This document shows, piece after piece, positions 43,000-52,916 of a DNA stretch of 64,000 nucleotides. A program made the position numbers and the translations under genes. This stretch comes from Sulfidibacterium sp964549335. GTDB lineage: Bacteria; Bacteroidota; Bacteroidia; Bacteroidales; F082. The notes beneath the pieces were generated by a model, which saw nothing but the letters and a program-made list of their open reading frames with translations, ran no database searches and was not told where the DNA came from. The number at the start of each line of letters is the position of its first letter. Position 1 is the first letter of the stretch. The stretch is from the NCBI GenBank assembly GCA_964549335.1, contig CAZJUQ010000038.1:83679-147678 (forward strand), in the 5' to 3' direction.

Positions 43000-44460
43000 T
43001 TGAACAATTTACAAGACATATTGTACAAAGCGGGCACAATAGAAATTAAAGGTGCAATAGACAAAAGGGTTTACGGTATATCTATGAACTCGAAAACCGT
43101 TAAACGGGGATATTTGTTCGTGGCCGTAAAAGGTACCGTCACCGACGGACACAAATATATCGACAACGCCGTAAAACAGGGGGCGGTAGCCGTGGTTTGC
43201 AACAAGTTTCCTCTTAATATCGAAAAAAATGTCACTTACATAAAAGTCAAAGACACCTCTTATGCTCTCGGAAACATAGCGTCAAACTTTTACGACAACC
43301 CTTCGGAACAGTTGAAACTTGTGGGAGTTACCGGAACCAACGGCAAAACTACCGTCGTAACCCTCTTGCACAAACTCTTTATGGCTCTCGGTTACAAAAC
43401 GGGATTACTCTCAACGGTGGTAAACAAAATAAACAACCGTAATGTTGAATCGACCCACACAACTCCCGATGCAGTTTCGTTAAATGCACTTTTGCGCCGA
43501 ATGGTGGATGCCGGTTGCGATTACGCTTTCATGGAGGTTAGTTCTCATGCTATCGTCCAACAACGCATTGCTGGATTGACGTTTGCCGGTGGAGTTTTTA
43601 CCAATTTAACGCACGACCACCTCGATTACCACAAAACTTTTAAAGAATATTTAAAGGCTAAAAAAAGCTTTTTCGATAACCTGCCGAAACATGCTTTCGC
43701 ATTGACAAATGCCGACGATAAAAACGGCAATGTTATGATACAAAACTGCAAGGCACGCAAATATTCTTATGCACTGAAAAAAATTGCCGATTTTAAAGCA
43801 AAAATCATCGAAAACAGTTTCGAAGGGCTCCAACTGAACATAAACGGACACGACATCTACTCATTGCTTGTGGGTGAATTTAACGCATACAACTTACTTT
43901 CTGTTTTTGCTACCGCTAATCTTCTCGGCATTCCCGATTACGAATCGCTGACACAACTGAGTAAATTGAAGGGCGCCGAAGGAAGATTCGATGTTATTCG
44001 TTCGCCCCAAGGGGTTATTGCCGTAATAGATTATGCCCATACCCCCGACGCATTGAAAAATGTTTTGCAAACAATAAATGCAGTACGTCCGGGAAACGGA
44101 CAGCTCATTACGGTGGTAGGAGCCGGAGGAAACCGCGATAAACTCAAACGTCCCGAAATGGCTGAAATAGCATCGCAGCTGAGCAACAAACTCATTCTCA
44201 CTTCCGATAACCCTCGTTTTGAAAAACCGGAAGCCATTCTCGACGATATGATTGCAGGTGTTGATGTGGTAAACAGGCGTAAAACCCTGATTATTCCCGA
44301 CAGAAAGGAGGCTATAAAGACAGCTTGCATTATGGCTAAAACAGGAGATGTGATACTGGTTGCAGGCAAAGGACACGAAAAGTATCAGGAAATCGAAGGT
44401 GTTAAACATCCTTTCGACGACCGCAAAGTAGTAAACGAAATTTTTAAAACATACGAATAA
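43000..44460 (+). CDS. murE: UDP-MurNAc-tripeptide ligase (meso-diaminopimelate-adding)
   Basis: Mur ligase adding the third stem-peptide residue, 486 aa. The ATP loop is GVTGTNGKTTVVTLLH; AFMEVSSHAIVQQRI and GVFTNLTHDHLDYH follow. SDNPRFEKPEAIL carries the DNPR motif associated with meso-diaminopimelate specificity. Translation appears to begin at TTG 43000 (MNNLQDILYKAG by initiator decoding); the next ATG would remove about 28 conserved residues. Its stop overlaps mraY (TAATG). Confidence 0.97.
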   Translation: MNNLQDILYKAGTIEIKGAIDKRVYGISMNSKTVKRGYLFVAVKGTVTDGHKYIDNAVKQGAVAVVCNKFPLNIEKNVTYIKVKDTSYALGNIASNFYDNPSEQLKLVGVTGTNGKTTVVTLLHKLFMALGYKTGLLSTVVNKINNRNVESTHTTPDAVSLNALLRRMVDAGCDYAFMEVSSHAIVQQRIAGLTFAGGVFTNLTHDHLDYHKTFKEYLKAKKSFFDNLPKHAFALTNADDKNGNVMIQNCKARKYSYALKKIADFKAKIIENSFEGLQLNINGHDIYSLLVGEFNAYNLLSVFATANLLGIPDYESLTQLSKLKGAEGRFDVIRSPQGVIAVIDYAHTPDALKNVLQTINAVRPGNGQLITVVGAGGNRDKLKRPEMAEIASQLSNKLILTSDNPRFEKPEAILDDMIAGVDVVNRRKTLIIPDRKEAIKTACIMAKTGDVILVAGKGHEKYQEIEGVKHPFDDRKVVNEIFKTYE

Positions 44461-45698
44461 TGTTTTATCATCTGTTTAAATACCTCGATGAAGTTTATTC
44501 CCTGCCCGGTGCGGGGGTTTTCCAATATTTGTCGTTCAGGGCTGCTTTGGCGGTCATAACATCCCTTTCAATTTCGCTATTGTTCGGCAACAAATGGATT
44601 GCATTTTTGAATAAAAAACAGGTGGGAGAAACCGTCAGAGATTTAGGGCTTGAAGGTCAACTGGAAAAGCAGGGAACCCCGACAATGGGAGGGCTTATCA
44701 TTTTGGCCTCAATAATTGTTCCCGCCTTGCTCTTTGCACGTCTCGACAATATTTATGTCTTAATGATGCTGTTTACAACCGTTTGGCTCGGCATAATCGG
44801 TTTTATCGACGATTACATCAAAGTTTTTAAAAAGAACAAACAAGGAATGAGAGCCAAATACAAACTGGGAGGACAGATAATCCTCGGTTTGATAATAGGT
44901 TCGGTAATGTATTTTAACCCGAATATTGTTACGCGCGAAAAGGTAAAAAGCGAAAAACCGGTTTATACCGTCATTAATACTTCGGGGGTCTCTTCACCTT
45001 TTAATGTGGAAGACAGGCATTCAACAAAAACAACAATACCATTTGTAAAAAACAACGAATTTGATTATGCGGTACTGATAAAATGGATTGGCGACGACTA
45101 CAAAAAATATGCTTTTCTGATTTTTATCCCAATCGTGATTTTTATCATTACCGGCGTGTCGAACGGCGCCAACCTTACCGACGGAATGGATGGACTGGCG
45201 GCAGGCACTTCGGCAATTATAGGGACAACTCTCGGTATTTTGGCTTGGGTATCGGGTAATATAATCTTTGCCAACTACCTTAACATAATGTATCTGCCAA
45301 ATGTGGGCGAACTTACGGTGTTTATAGGAGCTTTTGTGGGTGCAACCATTGGTTTTTTGTGGTACAACACCTATCCCGCTCAAGTGTTTATGGGCGATAC
45401 GGGCAGCCTCTCCATTGGCGGAATTATTGCCGTATTTGCCATTATTATCCGTAAAGAGCTGTTGATACCCGTGCTTTGCGGTATTTTCCTCGCCGAAAGC
45501 TTGTCGGTAATATTGCAAGTCAGCTATTTTAAGTATACAAAAAAGAAATACGGTGAAGGTCGAAGAATCTTTTTAATGGCACCGCTTCACCACCATTTTC
45601 AAAAACTAGGTTATCCCGAACCGAAAATAGTATTAAGGTTCTTTATCATAGGAATAATACTGGCGGTATTAACCATTGTGACGCTTAAAGTTAGATGA
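44460..45698 (+). CDS. mraY: Phospho-N-acetylmuramoyl-pentapeptide transferase
   Basis: Inner-membrane enzyme that makes lipid I, 412 aa with about ten helices. Catalytic motifs are FIDDYIKVFKKNKQGM, NLTDGMDGLAAGTSAI and FMGDTGSLSIGG. The histidine motif is APLHHHFQKLGYPE. An insertion at about residues 160-215 (KSEKPVYTVINTSGVSSPFN) lengthens it relative to the usual 320-360 aa, as in other Bacteroidota MraY. It overlaps murE by 1 bp and murD by 4 bp. Confidence 0.98.
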   Translation: MFYHLFKYLDEVYSLPGAGVFQYLSFRAALAVITSLSISLLFGNKWIAFLNKKQVGETVRDLGLEGQLEKQGTPTMGGLIILASIIVPALLFARLDNIYVLMMLFTTVWLGIIGFIDDYIKVFKKNKQGMRAKYKLGGQIILGLIIGSVMYFNPNIVTREKVKSEKPVYTVINTSGVSSPFNVEDRHSTKTTIPFVKNNEFDYAVLIKWIGDDYKKYAFLIFIPIVIFIITGVSNGANLTDGMDGLAAGTSAIIGTTLGILAWVSGNIIFANYLNIMYLPNVGELTVFIGAFVGATIGFLWYNTYPAQVFMGDTGSLSIGGIIAVFAIIIRKELLIPVLCGIFLAESLSVILQVSYFKYTKKKYGEGRRIFLMAPLHHHFQKLGYPEPKIVLRFFIIGIILAVLTIVTLKVR

Positions 45699-47056
45699 CG
45701 GAAATGGGCGGCAAAAACAAAATAGCGGTTTTGGGAGCCGGCGAAAGTGGTACGGGAGCCGCCGTTTTGGCTAAGAAAAAAGGATTTGAAGTGTTTGTTT
45801 CGGACAACGGAACAATTAAGGAAAAATATAAAAACGTTCTTAAACATTTTGAAATTGATTTTGAAGAAAACGGACACGATTTCGATAAAATCCTCGAAGC
45901 AAACGAGGTGGTAAAAAGCCCCGGAATCCCGGATAATGTACCGGTGATAAAAAAACTCAATGAAAAATCGGTGCCGGTAATATCGGAGATAGAGTTCGCG
46001 GCACGGTATACCGGCGCCAAGTTGATATGTATTACCGGAAGCAACGGCAAAACCACTACAACTCTGCTCACTTACCATATATTGAAAAATGCCGGAATGA
46101 ACGTGGGATTGGCGGGTAATGTGGGAAAAAGTTTTGCCATGCAGGTCGCCGAAAACAATTTCGACTATTACGTACTCGAAATAAGCAGTTTTCAACTCGA
46201 CGGAATGTACAACTTTAAAGCCGATATAGCGGTGCTTTTGAATATTACTCCCGACCATCTCGAACGCTACGGTTACAAATTTGAAAACTACGTTCAATCG
46301 AAATTCAAAATAGTTCAAAATCTTACGGAAAACGATTGGTTTGTTTTTACCGCCGACGACCCGGTAATCGCAAACGAAATAAAAAAACGAAATATAAAAG
46401 CCCGGCTTGTGCCTGTTAGTATCGATAAAAGTCCGGTACAAAAAGGCTTGGGAGCCTGGGTGGAAAACGGAAAAATAATTTTTAATAACGGTAAAAATAT
46501 ATTTGATATGACATTGGAACAATTGGCATTGCAAGGAAAACACAACACTTACAATTCGATGGCTGCCGGTATAGAGGCACATCTTTTGGAAATAAGGAAA
46601 CAGACTATCAAACAGAGTCTCTCCAACTTCCAAAATATTGCCCACCGCCTCGAATATGTGGCAAGTGTCCACGGAATAGTGTTTATCAACGACTCTAAAG
46701 CCACCAACGTGAATGCAACTTGGTACGCCCTGGGGCATTACGACAAACCCATAGTCTGGATTGCAGGAGGTGTTGACAAAGGTAACGACTACGACATTTT
46801 AAAACCTTTGGTGAAAGAAAAAGTTAAGGCTATTATCTGTTTGGGACTCGACAACACTAAACTGCACCATGCTTTTGAAAATTTGGTGGATTTTATGGTT
46901 GATGTCGAATCGGCGGAAGAGGCTGTACAAGAAGCTTACTATGCCGCAAAAAAAGGCGATACCGTCCTTTTGTCGCCTGCATGCTCCAGCTTCGACCTCT
47001 TTGCCAACTACGAAGAAAGGGGCGAAATGTTTAAAAACGCAGTACGTCAATTGTAA
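45695..47056 (+). CDS. murD: UDP-MurNAc-L-alanine:D-glutamate ligase
   Basis: Adds D-glutamate to UDP-MurNAc-L-Ala, 453 aa. The nucleotide-binding start is KIAVLGAGESGTGAAVLAKK. The ATP loop is CITGSNGKTTTTLLTYHIL, with LEISSFQLDGMYNFKADIAV and LLNITPDHLERYG. FINDSKATNVNATWYAL marks the C-terminal domain. It overlaps mraY by 4 bp and ends 3 bp before ftsW. Confidence 0.98.
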   Translation: MTEMGGKNKIAVLGAGESGTGAAVLAKKKGFEVFVSDNGTIKEKYKNVLKHFEIDFEENGHDFDKILEANEVVKSPGIPDNVPVIKKLNEKSVPVISEIEFAARYTGAKLICITGSNGKTTTTLLTYHILKNAGMNVGLAGNVGKSFAMQVAENNFDYYVLEISSFQLDGMYNFKADIAVLLNITPDHLERYGYKFENYVQSKFKIVQNLTENDWFVFTADDPVIANEIKKRNIKARLVPVSIDKSPVQKGLGAWVENGKIIFNNGKNIFDMTLEQLALQGKHNTYNSMAAGIEAHLLEIRKQTIKQSLSNFQNIAHRLEYVASVHGIVFINDSKATNVNATWYALGHYDKPIVWIAGGVDKGNDYDILKPLVKEKVKAIICLGLDNTKLHHAFENLVDFMVDVESAEEAVQEAYYAAKKGDTVLLSPACSSFDLFANYEERGEMFKNAVRQL

Positions 47057-47059
47057 ATT

Positions 47060-48232
47060 ATGAGTACGGGTAAAATAAATATCGGCGGCGACCGTGTTAT
47101 TTGGTTTGTAGTGATAGTGCTTAGCATTCTATCGCTGCTTGTGGTATATAGCTCCACCGGCACTTTGGCTTATAAAAACCAGGGCGGAAATGTGAGTTAC
47201 TATATATTGCGGCATGCGGCAATATTGCTCGGCAGCTTTGTTCTGATGTATTTTTTCCATATTATCAACCCCAAATTTTATCCCCGTTTCTTTCAAATAT
47301 TATATTTTATTTCGGTTATTTTATTGGCAATAACCATGAAATTCGGTCTCAATATCAACGGTGCCAGGCGTGCTCTGCCGTTACCTTTGAATTTGAGTTT
47401 TCAAACATTTGAATTTGCCAAATATGTACTTGTGGGTTACCTTGCACGCGTGTTGTATAAAAATCAAGATGGTTTCTCAAGTTTTAAAGAGGCTTTTAAA
47501 AAGTTGTTTTTGCCACTGCTGCTGGTATGTGCTTTAATGTTTAAATCGAATCTGTCAACAACATTGCTCGTATTTGTTTCGGGTTTTGTAATGATGTTTG
47601 CGGCTAAGGTCAACTGGAAATATCTTTTGTCGTTTATATTGATAGGTGTGGCTATTTTTGCAACATATATCCTGGTATTATCCCTTATGCCGAAAGAGAA
47701 ACAGGGAAGGCTTTCCACTTGGAAGGCAAGGTTTGAACGTCACAACAAACAAGCCGAAAACATTTATGAATTGTCGCAAGCCGACCAATCGAAAATTGCC
47801 ATTGCCACCGGAGGTGTTTTCGGTAAACTGCCGGGAAACAGTACCCAGCGAAATTTTTTGCCCAACCCCTTTTCCGACTTCATTTATGCAATAATAGTTG
47901 AAGAATACGGACTGGTGGGAGGAATTATCGTTCTGCTTTTATATTTGATATTCTTATATAGAAGTCTGAAAATTGCATTGAACGCATACAATAAATTTGC
48001 GGCATATTATGCCGTGGGTTTAAGTTTCGTATTGGTTTTTCAGGCCTTGATAAGCATGGGCGTTGCTGTGGATATTGGTCCCACAACAGGACAATCGCTG
48101 CCCATGGTAAGTATGGGAGGCACTTCGGTGGCGATAACGGCGGTGTCAATAGGAATATTGTTGAGCCTGAGTAAAAACAGGGAAAACACAACTGAAACCA
48201 TACAGATTAACGATAATGAAAACGGAAAATAA
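47060..48232 (+). CDS. ftsW: Septal peptidoglycan glycosyltransferase FtsW (SEDS family)
   Basis: SEDS polymerase of septal glycan, 390 aa with about ten membrane helices. It shows LALVVYSSTG-like start (LLVVYSSTGTLAYKNQGG), LPLNLSFQTFEFAKY, NFLPNPFSDFIYAIIVEEYG and the signature GPTTGQSLPMVSMGGTS near the C-terminus. It works with FtsI (40852-42987). The 3' end overlaps murG by 17 bp. Confidence 0.97.
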   Translation: MSTGKINIGGDRVIWFVVIVLSILSLLVVYSSTGTLAYKNQGGNVSYYILRHAAILLGSFVLMYFFHIINPKFYPRFFQILYFISVILLAITMKFGLNINGARRALPLPLNLSFQTFEFAKYVLVGYLARVLYKNQDGFSSFKEAFKKLFLPLLLVCALMFKSNLSTTLLVFVSGFVMMFAAKVNWKYLLSFILIGVAIFATYILVLSLMPKEKQGRLSTWKARFERHNKQAENIYELSQADQSKIAIATGGVFGKLPGNSTQRNFLPNPFSDFIYAIIVEEYGLVGGIIVLLLYLIFLYRSLKIALNAYNKFAAYYAVGLSFVLVFQALISMGVAVDIGPTTGQSLPMVSMGGTSVAITAVSIGILLSLSKNRENTTETIQINDNENGK

Positions 48233-49334
48233 AATAAATATCATTATCAGTGGAGGCGGTACGGGAGGACATATATTTCCCGCCGTTGCCATTGCCGACG
48301 AATTAAAAGAGCGTTTGGGCAATGGTGTGGAAATTTTGTTTGTGGGTGCCGAAGGACGCATGGAAATGGAAAAAGTTCCCGAAGCGGGATATCGCATCGA
48401 AGGTTTGTCTGTTAGCGGTTTCCAAAGAAGTTTGAGTTTGAAAAACCTCTCCTTCCCCTTTAAACTCGCCGGCAGCCTTGTTAAAGCCGGAAAAATTATC
48501 AAGCGCTTTAAACCTTCGGCTGCAATAGGCACCGGCGGATATGCCAGCGGGCCTCTGCTTTACAGAGCCGCTTTGAAAGGGATACCCACCTTGATTTTGG
48601 AACAAAACTCATATCCGGGAATAACAAATAAAATTCTTGCGGGAAAAGTCGCTGTTATATGCACCGCATACCCCGGAATGGAGAAATATTTCCCCGAAGA
48701 AAAAATTATCGTTACGGGAACCCCTGTCAGAAAAGAGATACTAAACTTGAAACCGGACAAAGGAGAGGCTCTTGAATTTTTCGGGCTTCAAAATGACAAG
48801 AAAACTCTGCTTGTCATCGGGGGAAGTCAAGGAGCAAAAAGAATTAACGAGGCGATAGCTGCAAATATCAATAAAATTGTCACCCGGGACGTTCAACTTG
48901 TTTGGCAAACCGGAAAACCCTCTTTTGAAAGTGCAAAAAAAACCGCAGCAGAGGCAAAGTTCGCAAAAAACATTGTGGTTAAAGATTTTATCTACAAAAT
49001 GGACATGGCTTATGCCGCCGCCGATTTGGTGGTGTCGCGTTCGGGAGCCATAGCCGTGGCGGAGATAGTTTCGGCACGAAAACCCGCCGTCTTTATCCCT
49101 CTGCCTTCGGCCGCCGAAGACCACCAAACACACAATGCCAAGATGATTTGCGATAAAAACGCGGCAATCATGCTTAATGAAAACGAAGCCGGTGAAAAAG
49201 CGGGAGAACTTATTGCCGGGCTTTTACATAACAATCAAAAACTTGATGAATTGAAAAAAAACATCGGAAAGTTTGAAAAAAAAGATGCCGCCAAAGAGAT
49301 TGTTAACATAATTTTAAAAATGATAAAAAGGTAA
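48216..49334 (+). CDS. murG: UDP-GlcNAc:lipid I GlcNAc transferase
   Basis: Makes lipid II on the cytoplasmic face, 372 aa, GT-B fold. Motifs: SGGGTGGHIFPAVAIADEL, EQNSYPGITNKILAG, VIGGSQGAKRINEAIA, and the UDP-GlcNAc site RSGAIAVAEIVSARKPAVF followed by AAEDHQTHNAKMI. It overlaps ftsW by 17 bp and murC by 1 bp (TAATG). Confidence 0.98.
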   Translation: MKTENKINIIISGGGTGGHIFPAVAIADELKERLGNGVEILFVGAEGRMEMEKVPEAGYRIEGLSVSGFQRSLSLKNLSFPFKLAGSLVKAGKIIKRFKPSAAIGTGGYASGPLLYRAALKGIPTLILEQNSYPGITNKILAGKVAVICTAYPGMEKYFPEEKIIVTGTPVRKEILNLKPDKGEALEFFGLQNDKKTLLVIGGSQGAKRINEAIAANINKIVTRDVQLVWQTGKPSFESAKKTAAEAKFAKNIVVKDFIYKMDMAYAAADLVVSRSGAIAVAEIVSARKPAVFIPLPSAAEDHQTHNAKMICDKNAAIMLNENEAGEKAGELIAGLLHNNQKLDELKKNIGKFEKKDAAKEIVNIILKMIKR

Positions 49335-50686
49335 TGACCGGTTTCGACCATATAAACAATATCTTTTTCCTCGGTATAGGAGGAATAGGCATGAGTGCCC
49401 TCGCACGCTATTTTAAACGTGCCGGAAAAAATATATATGGTTACGATTTGACGGAAACCCCTCTCACAAAAAGTCTCGAAAACGAAGGAATGAATATTAG
49501 CTACTCCGAAAATACGGAGTCTATACCGGATAATATCGAAATTGTCATATATACGCCGGCGGTGCCCCCGCAAAACAGACTTTTCGCCCATTTCAAAAAC
49601 AAAGGGGTTAAGTTTTACAAACGGGCCGAAGTATTGGGGATGATTAGCAGCCGGTACAAAACCATTGCTATTGCCGGAACACACGGCAAAACAACTATTA
49701 CAGCCCTTACCGCCAACATGTTTCAAAAATCGGGCACGCCTCTCGTTTCATTTATCGGTGGAATGGCAAAAAATTTTAACGGCAATTTTGTTTTCGACGA
49801 AAATGCTCAAATTATGATTGCCGAAGCCGACGAGTACGACCGCTCGTTGCTGCATTTGAAACCCCACTCGGCTCTTATTTCAACCGTAAGCCCCGACCAC
49901 CTTGATATTTACGGAAATCTTGATGTGCTGAAAAACACATTTTTGGAGTTTGCCCGTTCTGTCCCCGGCGAAGGAAACCTTGTAATAAATTGTAAATTAA
50001 CGGATTTGTTTGCGGAAAGAAAAAACTTGATAACTTACGGATTTTGTAAAAACGCAATGGTTACCGCAACCGGTATTGAAATTGAAAATCAAAAGTTTAA
50101 ATTTACGATAAATTTCCCCGGCAACGAAAAAATAACAGCAACCATGAAGGTTCCGGGAATGCATGCCGTGGAAAATGCATTGGGAGTATCGGCTCTGGCC
50201 TGGAAAATGCACATCGGTTTAGAGGATATAAAACGCGGTTTGGAATCGTTTGAAGGTGTTCAACGGCGGTTTGACATATTGGTCAATAATGGTGACTTGG
50301 TAATAATCGACGATTATGCCCATCATCCCGACGAAATAGACACCACCTTGGACACTGCACGCATGCTCTTTAAAAAGAAAAAAATAACAGTGGTTTTCCA
50401 GCCTCATCTTTTCAGCCGTACCCGCGATTTTGCAGAAGGTTTTGCACGCTCGCTTGACAAAGCCGACAATGTTATTTTGCTACCCGTCTATCCTGCGCGC
50501 GAAAAACCCCTCGCCGGTGTTGACTCTTACATTATATTTGACAAAATGAAAAACAAAAACAAAATCGTTCTGGAGAAAAACATGCTGATAAACGAATTGT
50601 TAAACAATAAACCGGAAGTGTTGATATTGATGGGTGCAGGTGATATTGCTTTTTTGGTAAACGGTATAATAAAAGTTTTGGCCTGA
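49334..50686 (+). CDS. murC: UDP-MurNAc:L-alanine ligase
   Basis: First Mur ligase, 450 aa. It opens with the Rossmann-like loop FLGIGGIGMSALARYFKRAG. The ATP site is AIAGTHGKTTITALTANM, with IAEADEYDRSLLHLKPHSA and SPDHLDIYGN. Late motifs are IDDYAHHPDEIDTTLDTARM and FQPHLFSRTRDFAEGFA. ftsQ begins 2 bp later; ddl, often here, is absent. Confidence 0.98.
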   Translation: MTGFDHINNIFFLGIGGIGMSALARYFKRAGKNIYGYDLTETPLTKSLENEGMNISYSENTESIPDNIEIVIYTPAVPPQNRLFAHFKNKGVKFYKRAEVLGMISSRYKTIAIAGTHGKTTITALTANMFQKSGTPLVSFIGGMAKNFNGNFVFDENAQIMIAEADEYDRSLLHLKPHSALISTVSPDHLDIYGNLDVLKNTFLEFARSVPGEGNLVINCKLTDLFAERKNLITYGFCKNAMVTATGIEIENQKFKFTINFPGNEKITATMKVPGMHAVENALGVSALAWKMHIGLEDIKRGLESFEGVQRRFDILVNNGDLVIIDDYAHHPDEIDTTLDTARMLFKKKKITVVFQPHLFSRTRDFAEGFARSLDKADNVILLPVYPAREKPLAGVDSYIIFDKMKNKNKIVLEKNMLINELLNNKPEVLILMGAGDIAFLVNGIIKVLA

Positions 50687-50688
50687 AT

Positions 50689-51465
50689 ATGAAAAGAACT
50701 TTAAACATAATATTGATTTTCGTACTTATTGCCGGCATTGCAGGACTTTCGGCTTATATCTTTTACCGGTACCAAAACCAAACGGTTAAACAGATAAAGC
50801 TTACCCTCTTTCGCGGACATGACAAAAAAGGGTTTTTAAACAAAAAACTATTGCTCGAAAATATTGAAAACGACACCTCCGTTTCGGGCAAAACCATAAA
50901 AGAAGCCGATTTGAAAAAGCTTATTACACGGTTACAAAAAAATCCTTACGTTGGCAGTGCCGATGCTTTCTTTGATATTTCAGGAAATTTAATAGTAAAC
51001 ATAAAGGAGAAAACGGCGGTGGTAAAGGTTTATTCCGCCGAAAACGACCCTTTTTATATTGATAACAACGGTAAATTTTTCCCGTGTTGCCACGGTTATG
51101 CTCCCGATATTATTATTGCAAACGGATACATAAAAGGATTGAAGTATAAAAATAATGCTTCGGTGTTCGACTCCGTTTACAAAAGGTCGATAATAGTCCC
51201 CGTTTTCCGTCTTGCAAAAATGATTTCCGAAGATGCTTTTTTAAAGGCATCGATAAGTCAAATTTATGTCAACAGCAAAAACAAGATAGACCTGGTTCCG
51301 GTGATAGGAAATCAATTAATAAGGTTCGGCACCATCGAAAATGCCGCCCTAAAACTGGACAATTTGAAAGCATTTTATCAAAAAGCTTTTGTTAAACAAA
51401 ACGGTAACCGGTACAGCCAAATCAATCTTGAATTTATTAATCAGATAGTATGTACTAAAAAATAA
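50689..51465 (+). CDS. ftsQ: FtsQ-like cell division protein
   Basis: Bitopic division protein, 258 aa. One N-terminal membrane helix (about 5-25, NIILIFVLIAGIAGLSAYIF) is followed by a periplasmic POTRA-like part (LENIENDTSVSGKTI, LQKNPYVGSADAFFDISGNL, VNIKEKTAVVKVYS). Overall similarity to FtsQ is modest. Position between murC and ftsA and the topology carry the call. Confidence 0.88.
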   Translation: MKRTLNIILIFVLIAGIAGLSAYIFYRYQNQTVKQIKLTLFRGHDKKGFLNKKLLLENIENDTSVSGKTIKEADLKKLITRLQKNPYVGSADAFFDISGNLIVNIKEKTAVVKVYSAENDPFYIDNNGKFFPCCHGYAPDIIIANGYIKGLKYKNNASVFDSVYKRSIIVPVFRLAKMISEDAFLKASISQIYVNSKNKIDLVPVIGNQLIRFGTIENAALKLDNLKAFYQKAFVKQNGNRYSQINLEFINQIVCTKK

Positions 51466-51470
51466 ATATT

Positions 51471-52811
51471 ATGAAAAACGATATCATTGTCGGTTTAGAC
51501 ATAGGAACAACAAAAATTGCCTGTATAGTAGGCCGTAAAAACGAATACGGCAAAATAGAAATTCTGGGTTACGGAAAAAGTGTATCCAACGGTGTGCGCC
51601 GTGGAGTGGTGATAAATATAGAAGATACCGTAAATGCCATTAAAGAAGCCGTGGCGCAAGCCGAAGAACAATCGGGAGTGGATATTAAATATGTAAATAT
51701 AGGTATAGCGGGACAGCACATTAAAAGCATGCAGCACAGAGGCGGCGTTTTAAGAAAAAATCCCGACGAAGAGATTACGCGTCAAGAGGTCGACCAACTG
51801 ACGCAAAGCATGTACAAACTAAACATGATGCCCGGCGAGGAAATTATTGATGTTATCCCCCAGGATTATATTATCGACGACGAATACGACATCAGACAGC
51901 CCGTGGGAATGCTCGGAAACCACCTCGAAGCAAATTTTCACATTATTATTGCCCAAACAACGGCGGCAAAAAACATTTACAAGTGTATTAAAAAAGCGGG
52001 ACTCGAAGATTCGCGACTCATATTGGAACCAATTGCATCGTCGGAAGCCGTGTTAAGCAGCGACGAAAAAGAGGCGGGTGTTGTACTCGTGGATATCGGA
52101 GGCGGCACAACGGATATTGCTATCTTTCAAGACAAAATAATCAGGTGGACAGCGGTTATACCCTTCGGCGGAGATATTATTACCGAAGATGTTAAAGAGG
52201 GCTGTACCATTATTAAAAGACATGCCGAAGAATTAAAGGTGAAATTCGGCTCGGCACTGGCCGAAAAAAACAGCGACCAGGATGTAGTGGCAATCCCGGG
52301 TTTGCGCGGAAGACCCCCGAAAGAGATTACACTTAAAATGTTGGCAACAATTATACAAGCTCGCGTCGATGAAATTATTGACCACATCGTTTACGAAATA
52401 AAAAATTCGGGATACGAGAAAAAACTTATTGCGGGAATAGTGCTCACAGGCGGCGGTTCGCAACTGAAACACATTAAAGATTTGGTACAATTCCGTACCG
52501 GTATCGATACCAGAATTGGTTTGCCTAACGAACACCTTGCCAACGATACTAACGAAGAACTCAAAAACCCAACTTTTTCAACAGGTATCGGCCTTGTTAT
52601 TGAAGGCATAAAAAGAAGCGAAATAGAAGAAAAATTGAGGGGCGAAATGCTCGAAACCGGAGAACAAGAGGATAACACTGACAAAAAGAATAAAAAAAGC
52701 GACAAAGGTAATGCACAGCCTCTCGACCGCTCCTTCGGCACCAAAAGATTGGTGCAAATCTTGAAAGATTGGTGGTTTGAAGTGGAATCGAAAAAAGATC
52801 AAAAAGATTAA
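51471..52811 (+). CDS. ftsA: Cell division protein FtsA
   Basis: Actin-like ATPase tethering FtsZ to the membrane, 446 aa. Phosphate 1 motif IVGLDIGTTKIACIVGRK, phosphate 2 VLVDIGGGTTDIAIF, and adenosine motif GIVLTGGGSQLKHIKDL. Residues 400-430 form a charged linker. The end (TKRLVQILKDWWFEV) is the amphipathic membrane-targeting helix. It follows ftsQ by 5 bp; a 105-bp AT-rich gap separates it from ftsZ and could hold an extra promoter. Confidence 0.98.
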   Translation: MKNDIIVGLDIGTTKIACIVGRKNEYGKIEILGYGKSVSNGVRRGVVINIEDTVNAIKEAVAQAEEQSGVDIKYVNIGIAGQHIKSMQHRGGVLRKNPDEEITRQEVDQLTQSMYKLNMMPGEEIIDVIPQDYIIDDEYDIRQPVGMLGNHLEANFHIIIAQTTAAKNIYKCIKKAGLEDSRLILEPIASSEAVLSSDEKEAGVVLVDIGGGTTDIAIFQDKIIRWTAVIPFGGDIITEDVKEGCTIIKRHAEELKVKFGSALAEKNSDQDVVAIPGLRGRPPKEITLKMLATIIQARVDEIIDHIVYEIKNSGYEKKLIAGIVLTGGGSQLKHIKDLVQFRTGIDTRIGLPNEHLANDTNEELKNPTFSTGIGLVIEGIKRSEIEEKLRGEMLETGEQEDNTDKKNKKSDKGNAQPLDRSFGTKRLVQILKDWWFEVESKKDQKD

Positions 52812-52916
52812 TGTTAAATATTAACTTTTTATTGTTGAAAATATTTTTAACCCTGAAATACAGTTAAATAACTATTAAATATATTTATTGTTCAAAAAAA
52901 ATAACAAAAAGGTATC

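Noticed and set aside
45611..46738. 375-codon open frame antisense to murD
   Set aside because: murD has all Mur ligase motifs; the antisense reading is rich in Phe, His and Tyr and has no motif, so it is a shadow.
50687..50688. Missing ddl and murF in the dcw cluster
   Set aside because: Common in this phylum, where they are located elsewhere; not evidence of gene loss.
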